Source of the DNA: Hormoscilla sp. GM7CHS1pb
GTDB lineage: Bacteria; Cyanobacteriota; Cyanobacteriia; Cyanobacteriales; Desertifilaceae
DNA: 64,000 nt
Assembly: GCA_014323675.1 (NCBI GenBank)
Contig: JACONN010000002.1
Span: 1,178,001-1,242,000 of the forward strand
Direction of reading: 5' to 3'
Each line of letters opens with the position of its first letter. Positions within the stretch are counted from its first letter, which is position 1. Positions 8,531-18,386 of the stretch are shown one piece after another. The notes under the pieces are model-generated. The model worked only from the letters and a program-made list of their open reading frames with translations, was not told the DNA's origin and did not search any database. Made by a program: the position numbers and the translations under genes.

Positions 8531-8870
8531 ACATTCTCAATCTTGCCCGAACGATTACCCGCGCGCGATAGTTACACACATCCGGGGCACGGCGTCACAT
8601 AAATTGTCGGGAAAATCAGTCAATTTTCTCGCGCCGTGCCCCGGCCAGACGCGATCGCCCCATAGATGCGAATGTTTGTAGTCGGTTTTCAACCGACTTG
8701 GCGCCTCGAAACCTGGCTCCCGCCTGGGAACGCGGGGGTTTGAGCCAGAGGCGGGCTATTGACTCCCAAATTGAGATAACACTGAGGTAAACCTCATTTT
8801 ACCCGGTTGGGTAGCGCTGCCCTATCTCATCACCACTGGCGGGCTGTCGGGAAAGTGGAGAAGCTGCAAA
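8531..8870. other. Intergenic repeats
   Basis: Carries the AGTCGGTTTTCAACCGACTT hairpin at about 8681-8700, a TGGCTCCCGCCTGGGAACG unit and an inverted GGGGCACGGCG / CGCCGTGCCCC pair (about 8583-8642). No gene seen. Confidence 0.6.
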
Positions 8871-9281
8871 GTGAAAAAAGGTGTAATATGTGAGGAGAAA
8901 GCAAGGATAGCGATGCTTCTATGCCAGAGAACTATGACAGTGACAGAACTCAAAAACCAACTACTTGCCTTGAGTCCCTCCCAAAAGGCATCCGCGATCG
9001 AGACCTTAACGCAAACATTAACCAACGGGTCGTTGGGGATAAAAAAAAACCCTGGCGTATGTGGGGGTGATGCTTGTATTGGCAATACTCGCATTCCCGT
9101 TTGGTCCCTGGCGATCGATCGCACTCTCGGGATGAGTGATGCCGATATTTTAGCAGCCTTCCCGGATCTAACCGCAGCGGACTTAGTAAATGCCTGGGCT
9201 TATGCTGAGGCCCATCCAGAAGAGATCGATCGGGCCATCCGAGAAAACGAAGAAGCGATGCTTGAGTCGGAGGAAATTTAA
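8871..9281 (+). CDS. DUF433 domain protein (antitoxin of a DUF433/DUF5615 pair)
   Basis: Up to 136 residues. The C-terminal ~85 residues are a clear DUF433 domain: NPGVCGGDACIGNTRIPVW, then LGMSDADILAAFPDLTAADL and NAWAYAEAHPEEIDRAI. The start is ambiguous: GTG at 8871, ATG at 8913 (after GAGGAGAAAG) or ATG at 8934 (MTVTELKNQLLAL). I favour 8913 or 8934 because the segment from MTVTEL looks conserved. It lies 3 bp before a DUF5615-type gene, the usual toxin-antitoxin order. Confidence 0.82.
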   Translation: MKKGVICEEKARIAMLLCQRTMTVTELKNQLLALSPSQKASAIETLTQTLTNGSLGIKKNPGVCGGDACIGNTRIPVWSLAIDRTLGMSDADILAAFPDLTAADLVNAWAYAEAHPEEIDRAIRENEEAMLESEEI

Positions 9282-9284
9282 CCA

Positions 9285-9627
9285 GTGGCAGATTTTTACA
9301 CCGATGAAAACTTTCCCCTGCCAGTCGTGGAATTACTCCGTAGTTTAGGTCACGATGTCTTAACAGCAAAAGCAGCAGGAAATGCTAATTTAAGCATTCC
9401 CGATGAGGAAGTTCTGGCTGGGCGCCGTCAGCCAGAATCGCGCTGTTTTGACACGAAATCGCCGCCATTTTATTCGACTGCATCGATTAGATCCTAACCA
9501 TGCAGGAATCGTTGTCTGTACAGAAGACTCCAACTTTGAAAGATTGGCCACACGCATTAATGAGGCAATTTCCATAGAGTCAACCTTAAGAGGAAAATTG
9601 ATTAGAATTAACCGTCCTCAGCAATGA
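9285..9627 (+). pseudogene. DUF5615 PIN-like toxin, one-base frameshift
   Basis: GTG start 3 bp after the DUF433 gene. The first frame reads MADFYTDENFPLPVVELLRS then LGHDVLTAKAAGN and IPDEEVLA. The next frame (+1) continues with AVSQNRAVLTRNRRHFIRLH and GIVVCTEDSNFERLATRI. The PIN-like acidic residues (DEN, DEE) lie before the break; the TRNRRHF motif lies after it. The shift falls at GCTGGGCGCC near 9419-9425, where four bases stand in place of three next to a GGG run. Either the toxin is dead or one base is a sequencing error. Confidence 0.8.
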
Positions 9628-9699
9628 ATAGTATAACTGGGGATGGCAAGGTTGTTATCATCATGCGATCGAAAGGGCGATCGCATGATGATAATTTAA

Positions 9700-9731
9700 G
9701 AAACCCGGTTTTTCGGAAAAACCGGGTTTCT
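9700..9731. repeat. Perfect hairpin, dispersed repeat
   Basis: GAAACCCGGTTTTTC-GG-AAAAACCGGGTTTC, a 14-bp stem. Imperfect relatives occur at about 16530-16555, 18950-18980 and 31140-31240. It could terminate the upstream operon but is more likely a dispersed palindrome. Confidence 0.8.
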
Positions 9732-9872
9732 GGCCTACGCGAGTGGTTTGCAACCCCCGGGCGATCGGAACTTAACAGACAATGCTTCTAGTCGGTTTTC
9801 AACCGACTTTAGCTATTAGCCGGGGGTTTGAACCCCCGGCGGGCTATCGGGAAAGCGGGAAAGCGAGAAAGA

Positions 9873-10598
9873 TCAAGCGAGGTCAAAAAGCAGAAATTCC
9901 GCCTTTTCCTTACTCACAAGTTGCAGAGATTCTGCGGCACTCACCGCCGCACCGTCGCCAGCTTCTAGCAACTCATCATCCAGCATCATTTTACCCCGGG
10001 CCACCTGCACCCACACATAGCGATCGGGTTTCCCCTGATAGACAATATCCCGGCCAGCTTCCAGCAGAGAAGCGTAGATATTCACATCTTGATGAATAGT
10101 AATGGAACCGTCCCGTCCATCGGTGGAAACAATCAGTCGCAACTGATTGAGTTTTGACTCTTCTGGAAAAAACTTCTGTTCGTACCTGGGGGATAGTCCT
10201 GTCACATTTGGCTGCACCCAGATTTGCAGAAAATGCACCAACTCCCTGTCAGAATGGTTATACTCGCTGTGAGTAATGCCCGTACCAGCACTCACGATCT
10301 GGGCGTCACCGGGCTCAATCACCGAACCATTGCCCATGCTATCCTTGTGTTCTAGGGCACCTTCTAGCACGTAAGAGAGGATCTCCATGTCCCTGTGGGG
10401 GTGCGTTCCAAATCCATTCCCCGGTTGGACTCGGTCCTCGTTGATTACCCGCAAATCCCGAAATCCCATATAATTGCGATCGTAATAGTTCGCGAAGGAG
10501 AATGTATGGTATGATTTCAGCCAACCGCGATCGGCCTGTCCTCTTTCTGTCCCTTTGCGGATGGCTAGATGCTTCTGATTCAGGGTTGCGTTACTCAT
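9873..10598 (-). CDS. Pirin family protein (bicupin)
   Basis: 241 residues, pirin/YhaK-type cupin. The metal ligands typical of pirin are all present: His66 and His68 in FGTHPHRDME, and His110 and Glu112 in GITHSEYNH. Such proteins bind Fe and some act as quercetin 2,3-dioxygenases; the substrate here is unknown. The N-terminal half (HTFSFANYYDRNYMGFRDLR) and the C-terminal cupin half are both complete. It is divergently placed from an HxlR-type regulator, a common arrangement in which the redox-responsive regulator controls the pirin gene. Confidence 0.92.
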   Translation of the reverse strand: MSNATLNQKHLAIRKGTERGQADRGWLKSYHTFSFANYYDRNYMGFRDLRVINEDRVQPGNGFGTHPHRDMEILSYVLEGALEHKDSMGNGSVIEPGDAQIVSAGTGITHSEYNHSDRELVHFLQIWVQPNVTGLSPRYEQKFFPEESKLNQLRLIVSTDGRDGSITIHQDVNIYASLLEAGRDIVYQGKPDRYVWVQVARGKMMLDDELLEAGDGAAVSAAESLQLVSKEKAEFLLFDLA

Positions 10599-10652
10599 CT
10601 GATTTCACCTGCTGCGATACTTCTTACTATCGGGTGCATCTCACGACGCGGC

Positions 10653-10718
10653 GGGCGAAGCATTCGGACAGAATATTTTTCTTTTTGTGTCATAAATTGT
10701 CGTCCGAATGCTTCGCCC
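10653..10718. repeat. 17-bp inverted repeat in the pirin/hxlR divergent spacer
   Basis: GGGCGAAGCATTCGGAC (10653-10669) is perfectly inverted at 10702-10718 with a 32-base AT-rich loop. It lies between the two divergent genes. It looks like a dispersed hairpin element and not a regulator operator, but it sits where both promoters should be. Confidence 0.85.
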
Positions 10719-10735
10719 CTACCCCAAAGGTGACT

Positions 10736-11081
10736 ATGGACGATCGAACCCAACCTCATTCTCGCCTCACCTGTGCGGTGGAAACTACTATCCGCGTCAT
10801 TGGCGGACGCTGGAAAGTCTCGATCCTGCGGGAACTGTTCGACGGCGTTAAGCGCTTTGGCCAACTCCATCGGGCCCTGACCGGCATTACCCAGAAAATG
10901 CTTACCCAGCAGTTGCGGGAACTGGAACAAGATGCTATTATCCATCGAGAAGTCTGTCCCCCCCAAAGTGGAATATTCCCTGACTCCCTTGGGCAAAACC
11001 CTCGAACCCATTATCTATGCCATGCATGATTGGGGCCTACCGTTCCGGAAAAATCGGTATTTGGAGAGCAAAAATGACTAA
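10736..11081 (+). pseudogene. HxlR family transcriptional regulator, frameshifted
   Basis: ATG at 10736 follows AAGG. The frame gives [40 protein letters not shown] and [13 protein letters not shown], the winged helix of HxlR-type redox-sensing regulators. After HREVC a run of seven C (10958-10964) throws it out of frame. With six C the protein continues [20 protein letters not shown] then [13 protein letters not shown] and ends at TAA 11079-11081, overlapping the next ATG by 8 bases. The homopolymer site makes a sequencing error plausible. Confidence 0.82.
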
Positions 11082-11709
11082 GGAAGTTTTTACTATCGGT
11101 CACTCTAATCATAGCCTGGATGCTTTCCTGGCTTTGCTGCAACAACATCGCATTACTGCCTTGGCCGACGTGCGATCGCATCCTTACAGCCGCCATTTAT
11201 CCCATTTTAACAAGTCTCCCTTAGCAGCATCTCTGAAGCAGGCCGACATTGGTTATGTCTTTCTGGGTCAAGAGTTAGGGGCCAGACCTGACAACCCCGA
11301 CTGTTACCTAGATGGTAAAGCTTTATACGATCGCATCGCCGCCACCCCCGAATTTAGCCGAGGAATTCAGCGCCTCCTCAAGGGGGTGCAAAATTATAGA
11401 ATCGCCCTCATGTGTGCGGAGAAAGACCCCATGACCTGCCATCGGGCCATTCTGGTTTGCCAGCATCTACCAAAAGATGACTTGGACATCAATCATATCC
11501 TTAAAGATGGCAAATTAGAATCCCATCAGCAACTGGAAAATCGGTTGTTAGCTGCCCACAGTTTAGATGATGCTAGGTTGAATAAACCCCAGCAACTGTC
11601 CCTCTTTGAACAGCCCCAAAAAGACGCTCGTTCCCGTTCTGAGAGGCTGAAATTAGCTTACCATCAACAGAGCGATCGCATTGCCTACGTAGAGAAATAC
11701 CATGACTGA
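11074..11709 (+). CDS. DUF488 domain protein (first of two)
   Basis: 211 residues from ATG 11074. DUF488 hallmarks: [36 protein letters not shown], then [20 protein letters not shown] with the conserved C..CHR. The biochemical function of DUF488 is not established; the conserved Cys/His/Arg set and the YADD-free alpha/beta layout suggest an enzyme or a nucleic-acid-linked factor. The start overlaps the HxlR gene by 8 bases and the stop overlaps the next gene by 8 bases, so the set reads as one operon. Confidence 0.88.
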   Translation: MTKEVFTIGHSNHSLDAFLALLQQHRITALADVRSHPYSRHLSHFNKSPLAASLKQADIGYVFLGQELGARPDNPDCYLDGKALYDRIAATPEFSRGIQRLLKGVQNYRIALMCAEKDPMTCHRAILVCQHLPKDDLDINHILKDGKLESHQQLENRLLAAHSLDDARLNKPQQLSLFEQPQKDARSRSERLKLAYHQQSDRIAYVEKYHD

Positions 11710-12148
11710 TGCCATTAACCTATACACCATTGGTTTTACCAAGAAGACAGCCCGAGAATTCTTTGAAAGCTTGAGCAAGTCTGGGGTAAAACGATTGCTA
11801 GACACCAGACTGAATAACGTTTCCCAACTAGCAGGATTTGCCAAGCGCAAAGACCTAGAGTATTTCCTCAAAACTATCTGTCAAATAGAGTACCAACACG
11901 CGATCGACTTAGCCCCCACCAAAGAAATGCTAGAGGAATATAAGAAAAAAGGAGGTGATTGGGAAACCTACGAGCAAAGATTTTTGGAGTTAATAGAGTC
12001 ACGGCAAATAGAAGATAAAATCTCCCCAGAGATAGTAGAAAGTAGCTGTTTGCTGTGCAGCGAAGCCCAACCGCATCACTGTCATCGCCGCTTAGTAGCA
12101 GAATACTTGCAGGAAAAATGGGGGAATGTTAACATATGTCATCTTTAA
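11702..12148 (+). CDS. DUF488 domain protein (second of two)
   Basis: 148 residues, distantly related to the preceding gene: LYTIGFTKKTAREFFESL, LLDTRLNNVSQLAGFAKRKD, and a C-terminal ESSCLLCSEAQPHHCHRRL with the same C..CHR signature. It overlaps the upstream gene by 8 bp and the downstream gene by 13 bp. Paired DUF488 paralogues in one operon suggest a heteromeric complex or sequential steps. No signal peptide or membrane segment. Confidence 0.86.
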   Translation: MTDAINLYTIGFTKKTAREFFESLSKSGVKRLLDTRLNNVSQLAGFAKRKDLEYFLKTICQIEYQHAIDLAPTKEMLEEYKKKGGDWETYEQRFLELIESRQIEDKISPEIVESSCLLCSEAQPHHCHRRLVAEYLQEKWGNVNICHL

Positions 12149-12858
12149 CCAGGATAATCTGTTTGGCGAATTCATGGAAACATGGAGATAGATGCATTGC
12201 CGGCATCAATCCCCGGACCGGCAAATGGGTGCGGCCAACTTCCCGTTTACCTGACGGTCGCGTTCCCAAAGAAATGCGCCAGATAAACAGGAGAGAACCA
12301 GCATTATTAGACCTGCTGGAAATCCCCCTGGCCGAAACAGGAGAAGACTTTGGCTTTGAAAGTGAAAATCAAGACATCTTGCCCGGGAAATGGCGGAAAA
12401 TCGGACAGGTGACTCCCCAAGAGGCGAGTCAATATTGCAGCCAAGACCCAGAAATTCTGCACAATGACCGTCGCTACGTTACCGTAGATTGGTTGCAGTC
12501 CTTACCAGGAGAACGGAGAATCACTCTCCAACTCGTGAAAGCGGTAAAATTCTCAGCCAGGGCTAAAGGTCAGCGATTTGCAGGGAGTGAGAAATGGGAA
12601 GGTGACTTGGTGACAGATAAAGGGAAAAGACTCACCGCAACCATTACCGACCCGATATTTACCAGACGTTTGGAGTTGGGCTATCGTCCAGAACAGCCCT
12701 GCTTAGTGACCGTTAGTCTGAGTATGCCCTGGCGACCCTCAGATTGGGAAGGAGGCGATCGCCTCGTGCGTCATGCCCCATTCCGTCTCCGATCGTACAA
12801 TATCGGTTGTTCCCAGTCATTCCATCTGCTCACATCTGCCCGAAATCCAGACAGATAA
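12136..12858 (+). CDS. Conserved hypothetical protein of the DUF488 operon (possible dual-OB fold)
   Basis: 240 residues starting IICLANSWKHGDRCIAGI then NPRTGKWVRPTSRLPDGRVP. This opening recurs in proteins encoded beside DUF488 genes, and from memory it resembles a dual-OB-type domain; I cannot confirm that here. The second half is beta-rich (ADPIFTRRLELGY, CLVTVSLSMPW). The 13-bp overlap with the second DUF488 gene shows tight coupling. It has no catalytic motif I recognise. A nucleic-acid-binding role is inference. Confidence 0.7.
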   Translation: MSSLTRIICLANSWKHGDRCIAGINPRTGKWVRPTSRLPDGRVPKEMRQINRREPALLDLLEIPLAETGEDFGFESENQDILPGKWRKIGQVTPQEASQYCSQDPEILHNDRRYVTVDWLQSLPGERRITLQLVKAVKFSARAKGQRFAGSEKWEGDLVTDKGKRLTATITDPIFTRRLELGYRPEQPCLVTVSLSMPWRPSDWEGGDRLVRHAPFRLRSYNIGCSQSFHLLTSARNPDR

Positions 12859-12997
12859 AGGGTTTAAGCCAATTTTACACGAACAACAAGTCTGAGGCCA
12901 TCCCGGAGCGTGGGGGGTAGATCCTAAAAAATTTATGTATTTGTGGGCGTAAGGCAGAGAGCGTAATAGATTGTTGAGAGCATATAAACCTAGAGCA

Positions 12998-13989
12998 GTG
13001 CGAAACGTTCGGGTGTAAGCAAGAGTGACTCCATCAGTCATCATGTAACAGCCCAAACTGGTTTCATTAGCCAGGGAACTGTGAAATCATTGTAGGTCCA
13101 AACCCTACCCTCCGAATACGAGAGGTACACCGGTCCTAACTGCTACAGAGTGACATCACTGGTGGTGGAAAGCAAGGACTTAAATGTAGGACAATCTGGC
13201 AGCCTAAGCTGGAGATGCCGCTAGGAAAGGTACCCATGATTAACGCAAGTGAATCTGTGCAAGCCTCGTTAAGTTAAACCAGCGAAATAAGGCTGACGCT
13301 GGCTCCAAAATAAGGAGAGGGTGGGAGCGAGTAACATTTGCTCTTTGTTACTCCGTATTGCATAATCCCCCCGGGGTAGAAGCAGAGGTCTAAAGGTACC
13401 AAATATTGATTTCATGGAACGTTGTAACCTCAGTCCAGCAGTCCCCATGGCTGGCGCCACGCTGCGCGATCGGACAAGTTAGATGTTAAGCGAAAGCGGA
13501 TTGGGGAGGGATGTCCTAAAAAGCCAAAGCCCAGGGTAATGCCTAGGATATGCAGACATAGGACGGATATAGCGGAAAATCAAGGGAGAAAGTAACCTCA
13601 AAAGGTACGGTACTAGGCATTTAATTAAGTCACCTACCACTCAAGCAGTGGCAAGAGCCCTTTGGATACCAAAAGTCTACACGGTGGATGAAAGACCTCG
13701 GCCAGGTAAAAAGAAAAGCGGCCCACAATAGGGTCAACGTTAGTAGAGAGTGCATTCAAGGGTTAAAGTCTTCTCCCGCACGAACCCCCCGGAGCCAGGC
13801 ATTAAAGTAATCTGCATCTTAAGCATAATCACAGAAGGGTGAAATTTCACGAGATAAGGACAGGGAGAGGTAACTCAATCACCGTCTGCCCATGACAAGG
13901 GACCGTTAACCAGGAGCCGGATGCGGTGAAAGTCGCAAGTCCGGTTTTGAAAGGGAGGATTGGGAGGCGACTCCTAGTTCGACCCCGAC
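12998..13989 (+). mobile_element. ORF-less group II intron
   Basis: The 5' end GTGCGAAACGTTCGGG matches the GTGCG consensus start and resembles the two ORF-bearing introns here. Shared core segments include AACCAGCGAAAT.AGGCTGA and GGCAGCCTAA. Domain V is at about 13915-13950: GAGCCGGATGCGGTGAAAGT then CGCAAGTCCGGTTTT, with the AGC triad and GAAA tetraloop. Domain VI follows as a GGATTGGGAG / CTCCTAGTTC stem with GCGA loop. A 3' end at 13989 (..CCCCGAC) places an unpaired A seven bases upstream. No reverse transcriptase frame is present, so splicing or mobility would need a protein in trans. Confidence 0.85.
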
Positions 13990-14003
13990 CCTCTTGTCCT
14001 TAG

Positions 14004-15068
<1,065 letters not shown>

Positions 15069-15325
15069 ACATACCAAAAACCCTAATACCCTCGTTCCCA
15101 GTCTCAGGCTGGGAACGGCTAATAGAGGCTCTGCCTCGAGTTTCGCCTGTACCATCGTCGCGCGATCGCTATTCCCAGTCTCGCATCGATAGCCATGTTA
15201 CCATACTTGAATTGGCATGGATGCGCTGATTGGAGGCGGGAGCCTCCAGATAATCGTTGCCAGGTAATTTTAAGTGAGAGGAGGGTTGGGTTTCGTACCC
15301 AACCTACAGGATAGGGATATTTTTT
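15069..15325. other. Intergenic hairpin repeats
   Basis: Contains CTCGTTCCCAGTCTCAGGCT then GGGAACG, GAGGCTCTGCCTCGAG and TGGAGGCGGGAGCCTCCA palindromes of the same dispersed family seen near 20-21 kb. No gene seen. Confidence 0.6.
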
Positions 15326-16574
15326 ATGTATAATAGAGCGCAGTTATGGTCTATTTCTTTGTGCTGTTTGGGTCTGGCGATCGCACTGGCAGTATTAATC
15401 CAGGACTCGCCCCTGCTACCGTCGGTGCAGCCAGCGCCCGAGATCAGAGGAATCTGGTTAACTAATGTTAGCAGTGGCGTGCTATTTTCCCCTTGGGGCA
15501 TTAACCGGGCGATCGAGCAACTCTCCCAACTCAATTTTAACACAGTATATCCTGTAGTTTGGAATCGAGGTCATACATTTTATCCCAGTAAGGTCGCCAA
15601 ACAAGTTACGGGGAGGTATCAGGAACCTCTACTGAGTTGGGCCAGACCGGGAGGGGATACCTTAGGCGAGATAATTAAACTGGGACACGATCGGAAATTG
15701 AGAGTCATTCCCTGGTTTGAGTATGGTTTCATGGCACCGAGTGATTCCCAACTGGTGCGGCGTCACCCACATTGGCTGACTGCCAGCCAATGTGGGATGA
15801 AGATACATAACAAGTTTAACCTGGAGTGGCTCAATCCTCTCCACCCGGAAGTGCAGAAATTGATGCTGGATCTGATTCTGGAAGTGGTGACTAAGTATGA
15901 TGTAGATGGCATTCAAATAGATGACCATTTTGGTATGCCCTCGGAGTATGGTTATGATGATTTTACTATTAAGCTTTATCAACAGGAACATGGGGGTAAA
16001 AGTCCTCCTGAAGATTATCACAATCCGGAGTGGATGTATTGGCGAGCTAACAAGATTACTGATTTTATGCAAAAGCTGTTCGATACTGTCAAGGAGATGA
16101 AACCAGACAGTCTGGTTTCTTTATCTCCTAACTCCCAGGAGTTTGCCTATAGAAATTATCTCCAAGACTGGCAGACTTGGGTACGACGGGGTTTAATAGA
16201 TGAGTTAGTCTTGAGGTATATCGAGGAAAATTGCCCGATTTTCGAGGGGAGTTGTCACAACCAGCGGTAAAGGTAGCTCGCCGCAAAATTCCTGTAGCCG
16301 TGGGAATTACCAGTGGGACTTTGAAGACTCCTGTGGCAATGGCGCAGATCGCCTCCCAGGTGCAGGAAGTGCGCGATCGGGGGTTGGATGGAGTATCATT
16401 CTTTTACTGGGAGAGTTTGTGGGGTTATATCGCTCCGGAATCCCCCGCGAACGGCGCAGGGCTTTCCAGGAACTTTTCTCCTCTAAAACTACTCTACCTC
16501 AGAGTTCCAATGCTGGAATTAAGAAACCAGGTATATGGGAAAAACCTGGTTTCTGGGCTACTGGGGATTATTGA
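15326..16574 (+). pseudogene. Family-10-like glycoside hydrolase (GHL10/DUF187), two frameshifts
   Basis: Starts with an N-terminal hydrophobic anchor, then EIRGIWLTNVSSGVLFSPWG, FNTVYPVVWNRGHTFYPS, LRVIPWFEYGFMAP and VDGIQIDDHFGMP, typical of the GHL10 domain thought to act on cell-wall or exopolysaccharide. The frame breaks near 16213 (TTGAGGTAT, one base missing before AGG); the next frame carries ELSQPAVKVARRKIPVAVGI and DGVSFFYWESLWGYIAPESP. A second break at the CCCCC run near 16442-16446 restores RERRRAFQELFSS. Each needs one added base. Either a decaying gene or two sequencing errors. Confidence 0.8.
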
Positions 16575-16651
16575 TATCCTCAAGAGGCTCTGCCTCTTGA
16601 ATAGCGTTACCAGGCTCCCGCCTGGTAACGAGGGTAAAATTAGGAATTGCG

Positions 16652-17221
16652 GTGAAGATTGCATCAGGTTTATGGTTACAGTGGGTATTGGCGACGGTTG
16701 GCGGTTTTGGGCTGAGTTTGCTGTTGATTGAAATCGGCGAACGACCGGATATGGGAGTTTGGTCCGGTGCGATCGGGGGAGGGGCGATCGGGTTAGGGCA
16801 ATGGTTTGTGCTCAGAAAGAGAATAACCCAAGCTTGGTGGTGGATCTTGGCGAGTATTGTCAGCTGGGGATTAATAGGAGCTAGCGATCTTGGGGCCTTG
16901 GGGTGGGTGGCACCGCGAACTATGCAAATTCCTTTGAGATTAATATTTGGGTTTAAGGACGGGGTGCAGATCGGATGTTGGCTGGGAGCGCTACAATGGT
17001 TGGTAATCAGTCGGAAAGTGCCTCGGGCTTGGTTGTGGACATTGGTAAGTACAGTAAGTTGGGCCATAGGACTGGCGATCGGGTGGGGTGTAGGGGGAAT
17101 GTTGCGCCTGGCGACGAACTTTTTTCTGGGAGATGTACTGGGTTTGGCTATAGCATGGTTGGTGGTCGGCGGACTGACGGGAGTCGCCCTAGTTTCCTTG
17201 CTGCGGAGTTCGACTTACTGA
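16652..17221 (+). CDS. Integral membrane protein of unknown function
   Basis: 189 residues with a GTG start and no strong ribosome site. Five or six hydrophobic segments alternate with short basic loops (WVLATVGGFGLSLLLIEIGE, AIGGGAIGLGQWFVL, WWILASIVSWGLIG, WLWTLVSTVSWAIGLAIGWG, LAIAWLVVGGLTGVALVSLL). GLGQWFVLR and GALQWLVISR look like internal repeats of a motif common in cyanobacterial hypothetical membrane proteins. No catalytic or transport motif is recognised. Confidence 0.72.
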   Translation: MKIASGLWLQWVLATVGGFGLSLLLIEIGERPDMGVWSGAIGGGAIGLGQWFVLRKRITQAWWWILASIVSWGLIGASDLGALGWVAPRTMQIPLRLIFGFKDGVQIGCWLGALQWLVISRKVPRAWLWTLVSTVSWAIGLAIGWGVGGMLRLATNFFLGDVLGLAIAWLVVGGLTGVALVSLLRSSTY

Positions 17222-17272
17222 GGGTTGGCGCGAAAAAAATTTACTCCGATTTTGGTCTAAAATTATCAATGA

Positions 17273-17680
17273 CAGCAAGAAGCAGCTTCCGGTAGCAGAT
17301 GGTCACATCTAGATGAATATGAGCGAAGATACGTCCAAGAGATCGTCATAGCCTATGATGAAATCATGCAAGTAACAGATGACGTCCCTAGAATTGCCAG
17401 TCGCTATCGATTGAGTGTGGACAACGTTCAACGTGCTAAAGACTATGCCTTTGGTAGCGGAGTATCCGAACATGAGTTTGTTCCCGATATCAATATGGCA
17501 CAAGCCTGGAAGAGAATAGCATCAGGAGAGGAGACTGACATTGACGAAATTTTCTTAAGGCATGAAATTTTTGAATCAGACCTGGTAGTTAATCAGGGAA
17601 TGAATCAAAGAGATGCACATGAACTGGCTCAAGCGCGATATCCTTGGTCGATACTTCTCAAACAACAAGAGAATCAATGA
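17273..17680 (+). CDS. Orphan C-terminal toxin-like domain
   Basis: The frame is open from a TGA at about 17269-17271, with no usable start before ATG 17366. Sequence upstream of that ATG (SRWSHLDEYERRYVQEIVIA) is clearly protein-like, so the N-terminus is missing. The C-terminal part has FLRHEIFESDLVVNQGMNQR then DAHELAQARYPWS, a HExxE...AH pattern I associate with C-terminal tips of polymorphic toxins; that link is from memory. It resembles a displaced tip module from a larger toxin gene. The stop overlaps the next gene by ATGA. Confidence 0.55.
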   Translation, partial: QQEAASGSRWSHLDEYERRYVQEIVIAYDEIMQVTDDVPRIASRYRLSVDNVQRAKDYAFGSGVSEHEFVPDINMAQAWKRIASGEETDIDEIFLRHEIFESDLVVNQGMNQRDAHELAQARYPWSILLKQQENQ

Positions 17681-18138
17681 ATAAATTATCTGCCGAAAAA
17701 TTCCTGCAAGCGTTAGAAATTTGTAAATCTTTGGATACGGTACAACGAAAACCCTCAAATCTTCCCTGCGAGGCGATCGAGCTTTTCTGTGACTTAGGCA
17801 AAGAACCTGCAAATTTACTGCATTTGTGCCAACAGCATGCCGCCCAGATAGAACCGGCACTGGAAGCGATCGCCAATTACGCTGCCAGTGTGGACAATTG
17901 GAAACACGGGGATTGCCCGCTGGGAGTAAAAGACCATTGCAACATCTTGCACTTTTTCCTGAATGTTCATACCCAGAATTTCAAGTTCTTTAGGGGGCAA
18001 AATTTTACTCCGGAAGTGATTTGCTCCTTTCTTCATGATTGGAAAGGTATATACCTCACGGTATTGCTGGAATATCCACCGCCCGCCCTCACCCTTCAGG
18101 GTGGGGCTACGGATACAAAGCCCGCCTGCGCGGACTAA
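17677..18138 (+). CDS. Hypothetical protein, candidate immunity protein
   Basis: 153 residues from the ATG that overlaps the stop of the toxin-like gene. No family recognised: a helical acidic N-terminal part (EKFLQALEICKSLDTVQ, LCQQHAAQIEPALEAIANYA), then HGDCPLGVKDHCNILHFFLN and FTPEVICSFLHDW. The 4-bp overlap with the toxin tip is the usual arrangement of toxin and immunity genes. The last ~20 residues (PPALTLQGGATDTKPACAD) are encoded by a dispersed repeat also seen near 31845 and 20570, so the natural C-terminus may have been replaced. Confidence 0.55.
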   Translation: MNKLSAEKFLQALEICKSLDTVQRKPSNLPCEAIELFCDLGKEPANLLHLCQQHAAQIEPALEAIANYAASVDNWKHGDCPLGVKDHCNILHFFLNVHTQNFKFFRGQNFTPEVICSFLHDWKGIYLTVLLEYPPPALTLQGGATDTKPACAD

Positions 18139-18173
18139 GGGGTATAATGAAATTGTCGTAACTATCATTTTGA

Positions 18174-18386
18174 ATGCCAAGCTTACTTCGGCTAGGACCG
18201 TACCGTTTCTTTTGCTATGCCGGCGATCGGGAAGAGCCACCTCATATTCATGTTGAGCGTGATGACAAAGAGGCCAAGTTCTGGCTCAGTCCAGTCCGCT
18301 TGCAAGACAACAAAGGATTTTCTGCTAAAGAATAAATCGCAAATCAGTTACTGGAGGGCTGGTATGACTTCTTCAATAATGATTGA
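18174..18386 (+). pseudogene. DUF4160 protein interrupted by in-frame TAA
   Basis: Reads MPSLLRLGPYRFFCYAGDRE, EPPHIHVERDDKEAKFWLSP and VRLQDNKGFSAKE, a clear DUF4160 domain, then TAA at 18333-18335. The same frame resumes with IANQLLEGWYDFFNND and ends at TGA 18384-18386, matching the expected C-terminus apart from a few residues. DUF4160 genes normally precede DUF2442, as here. The pair is often listed as toxin-antitoxin-like; direct evidence is limited. Confidence 0.8.
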
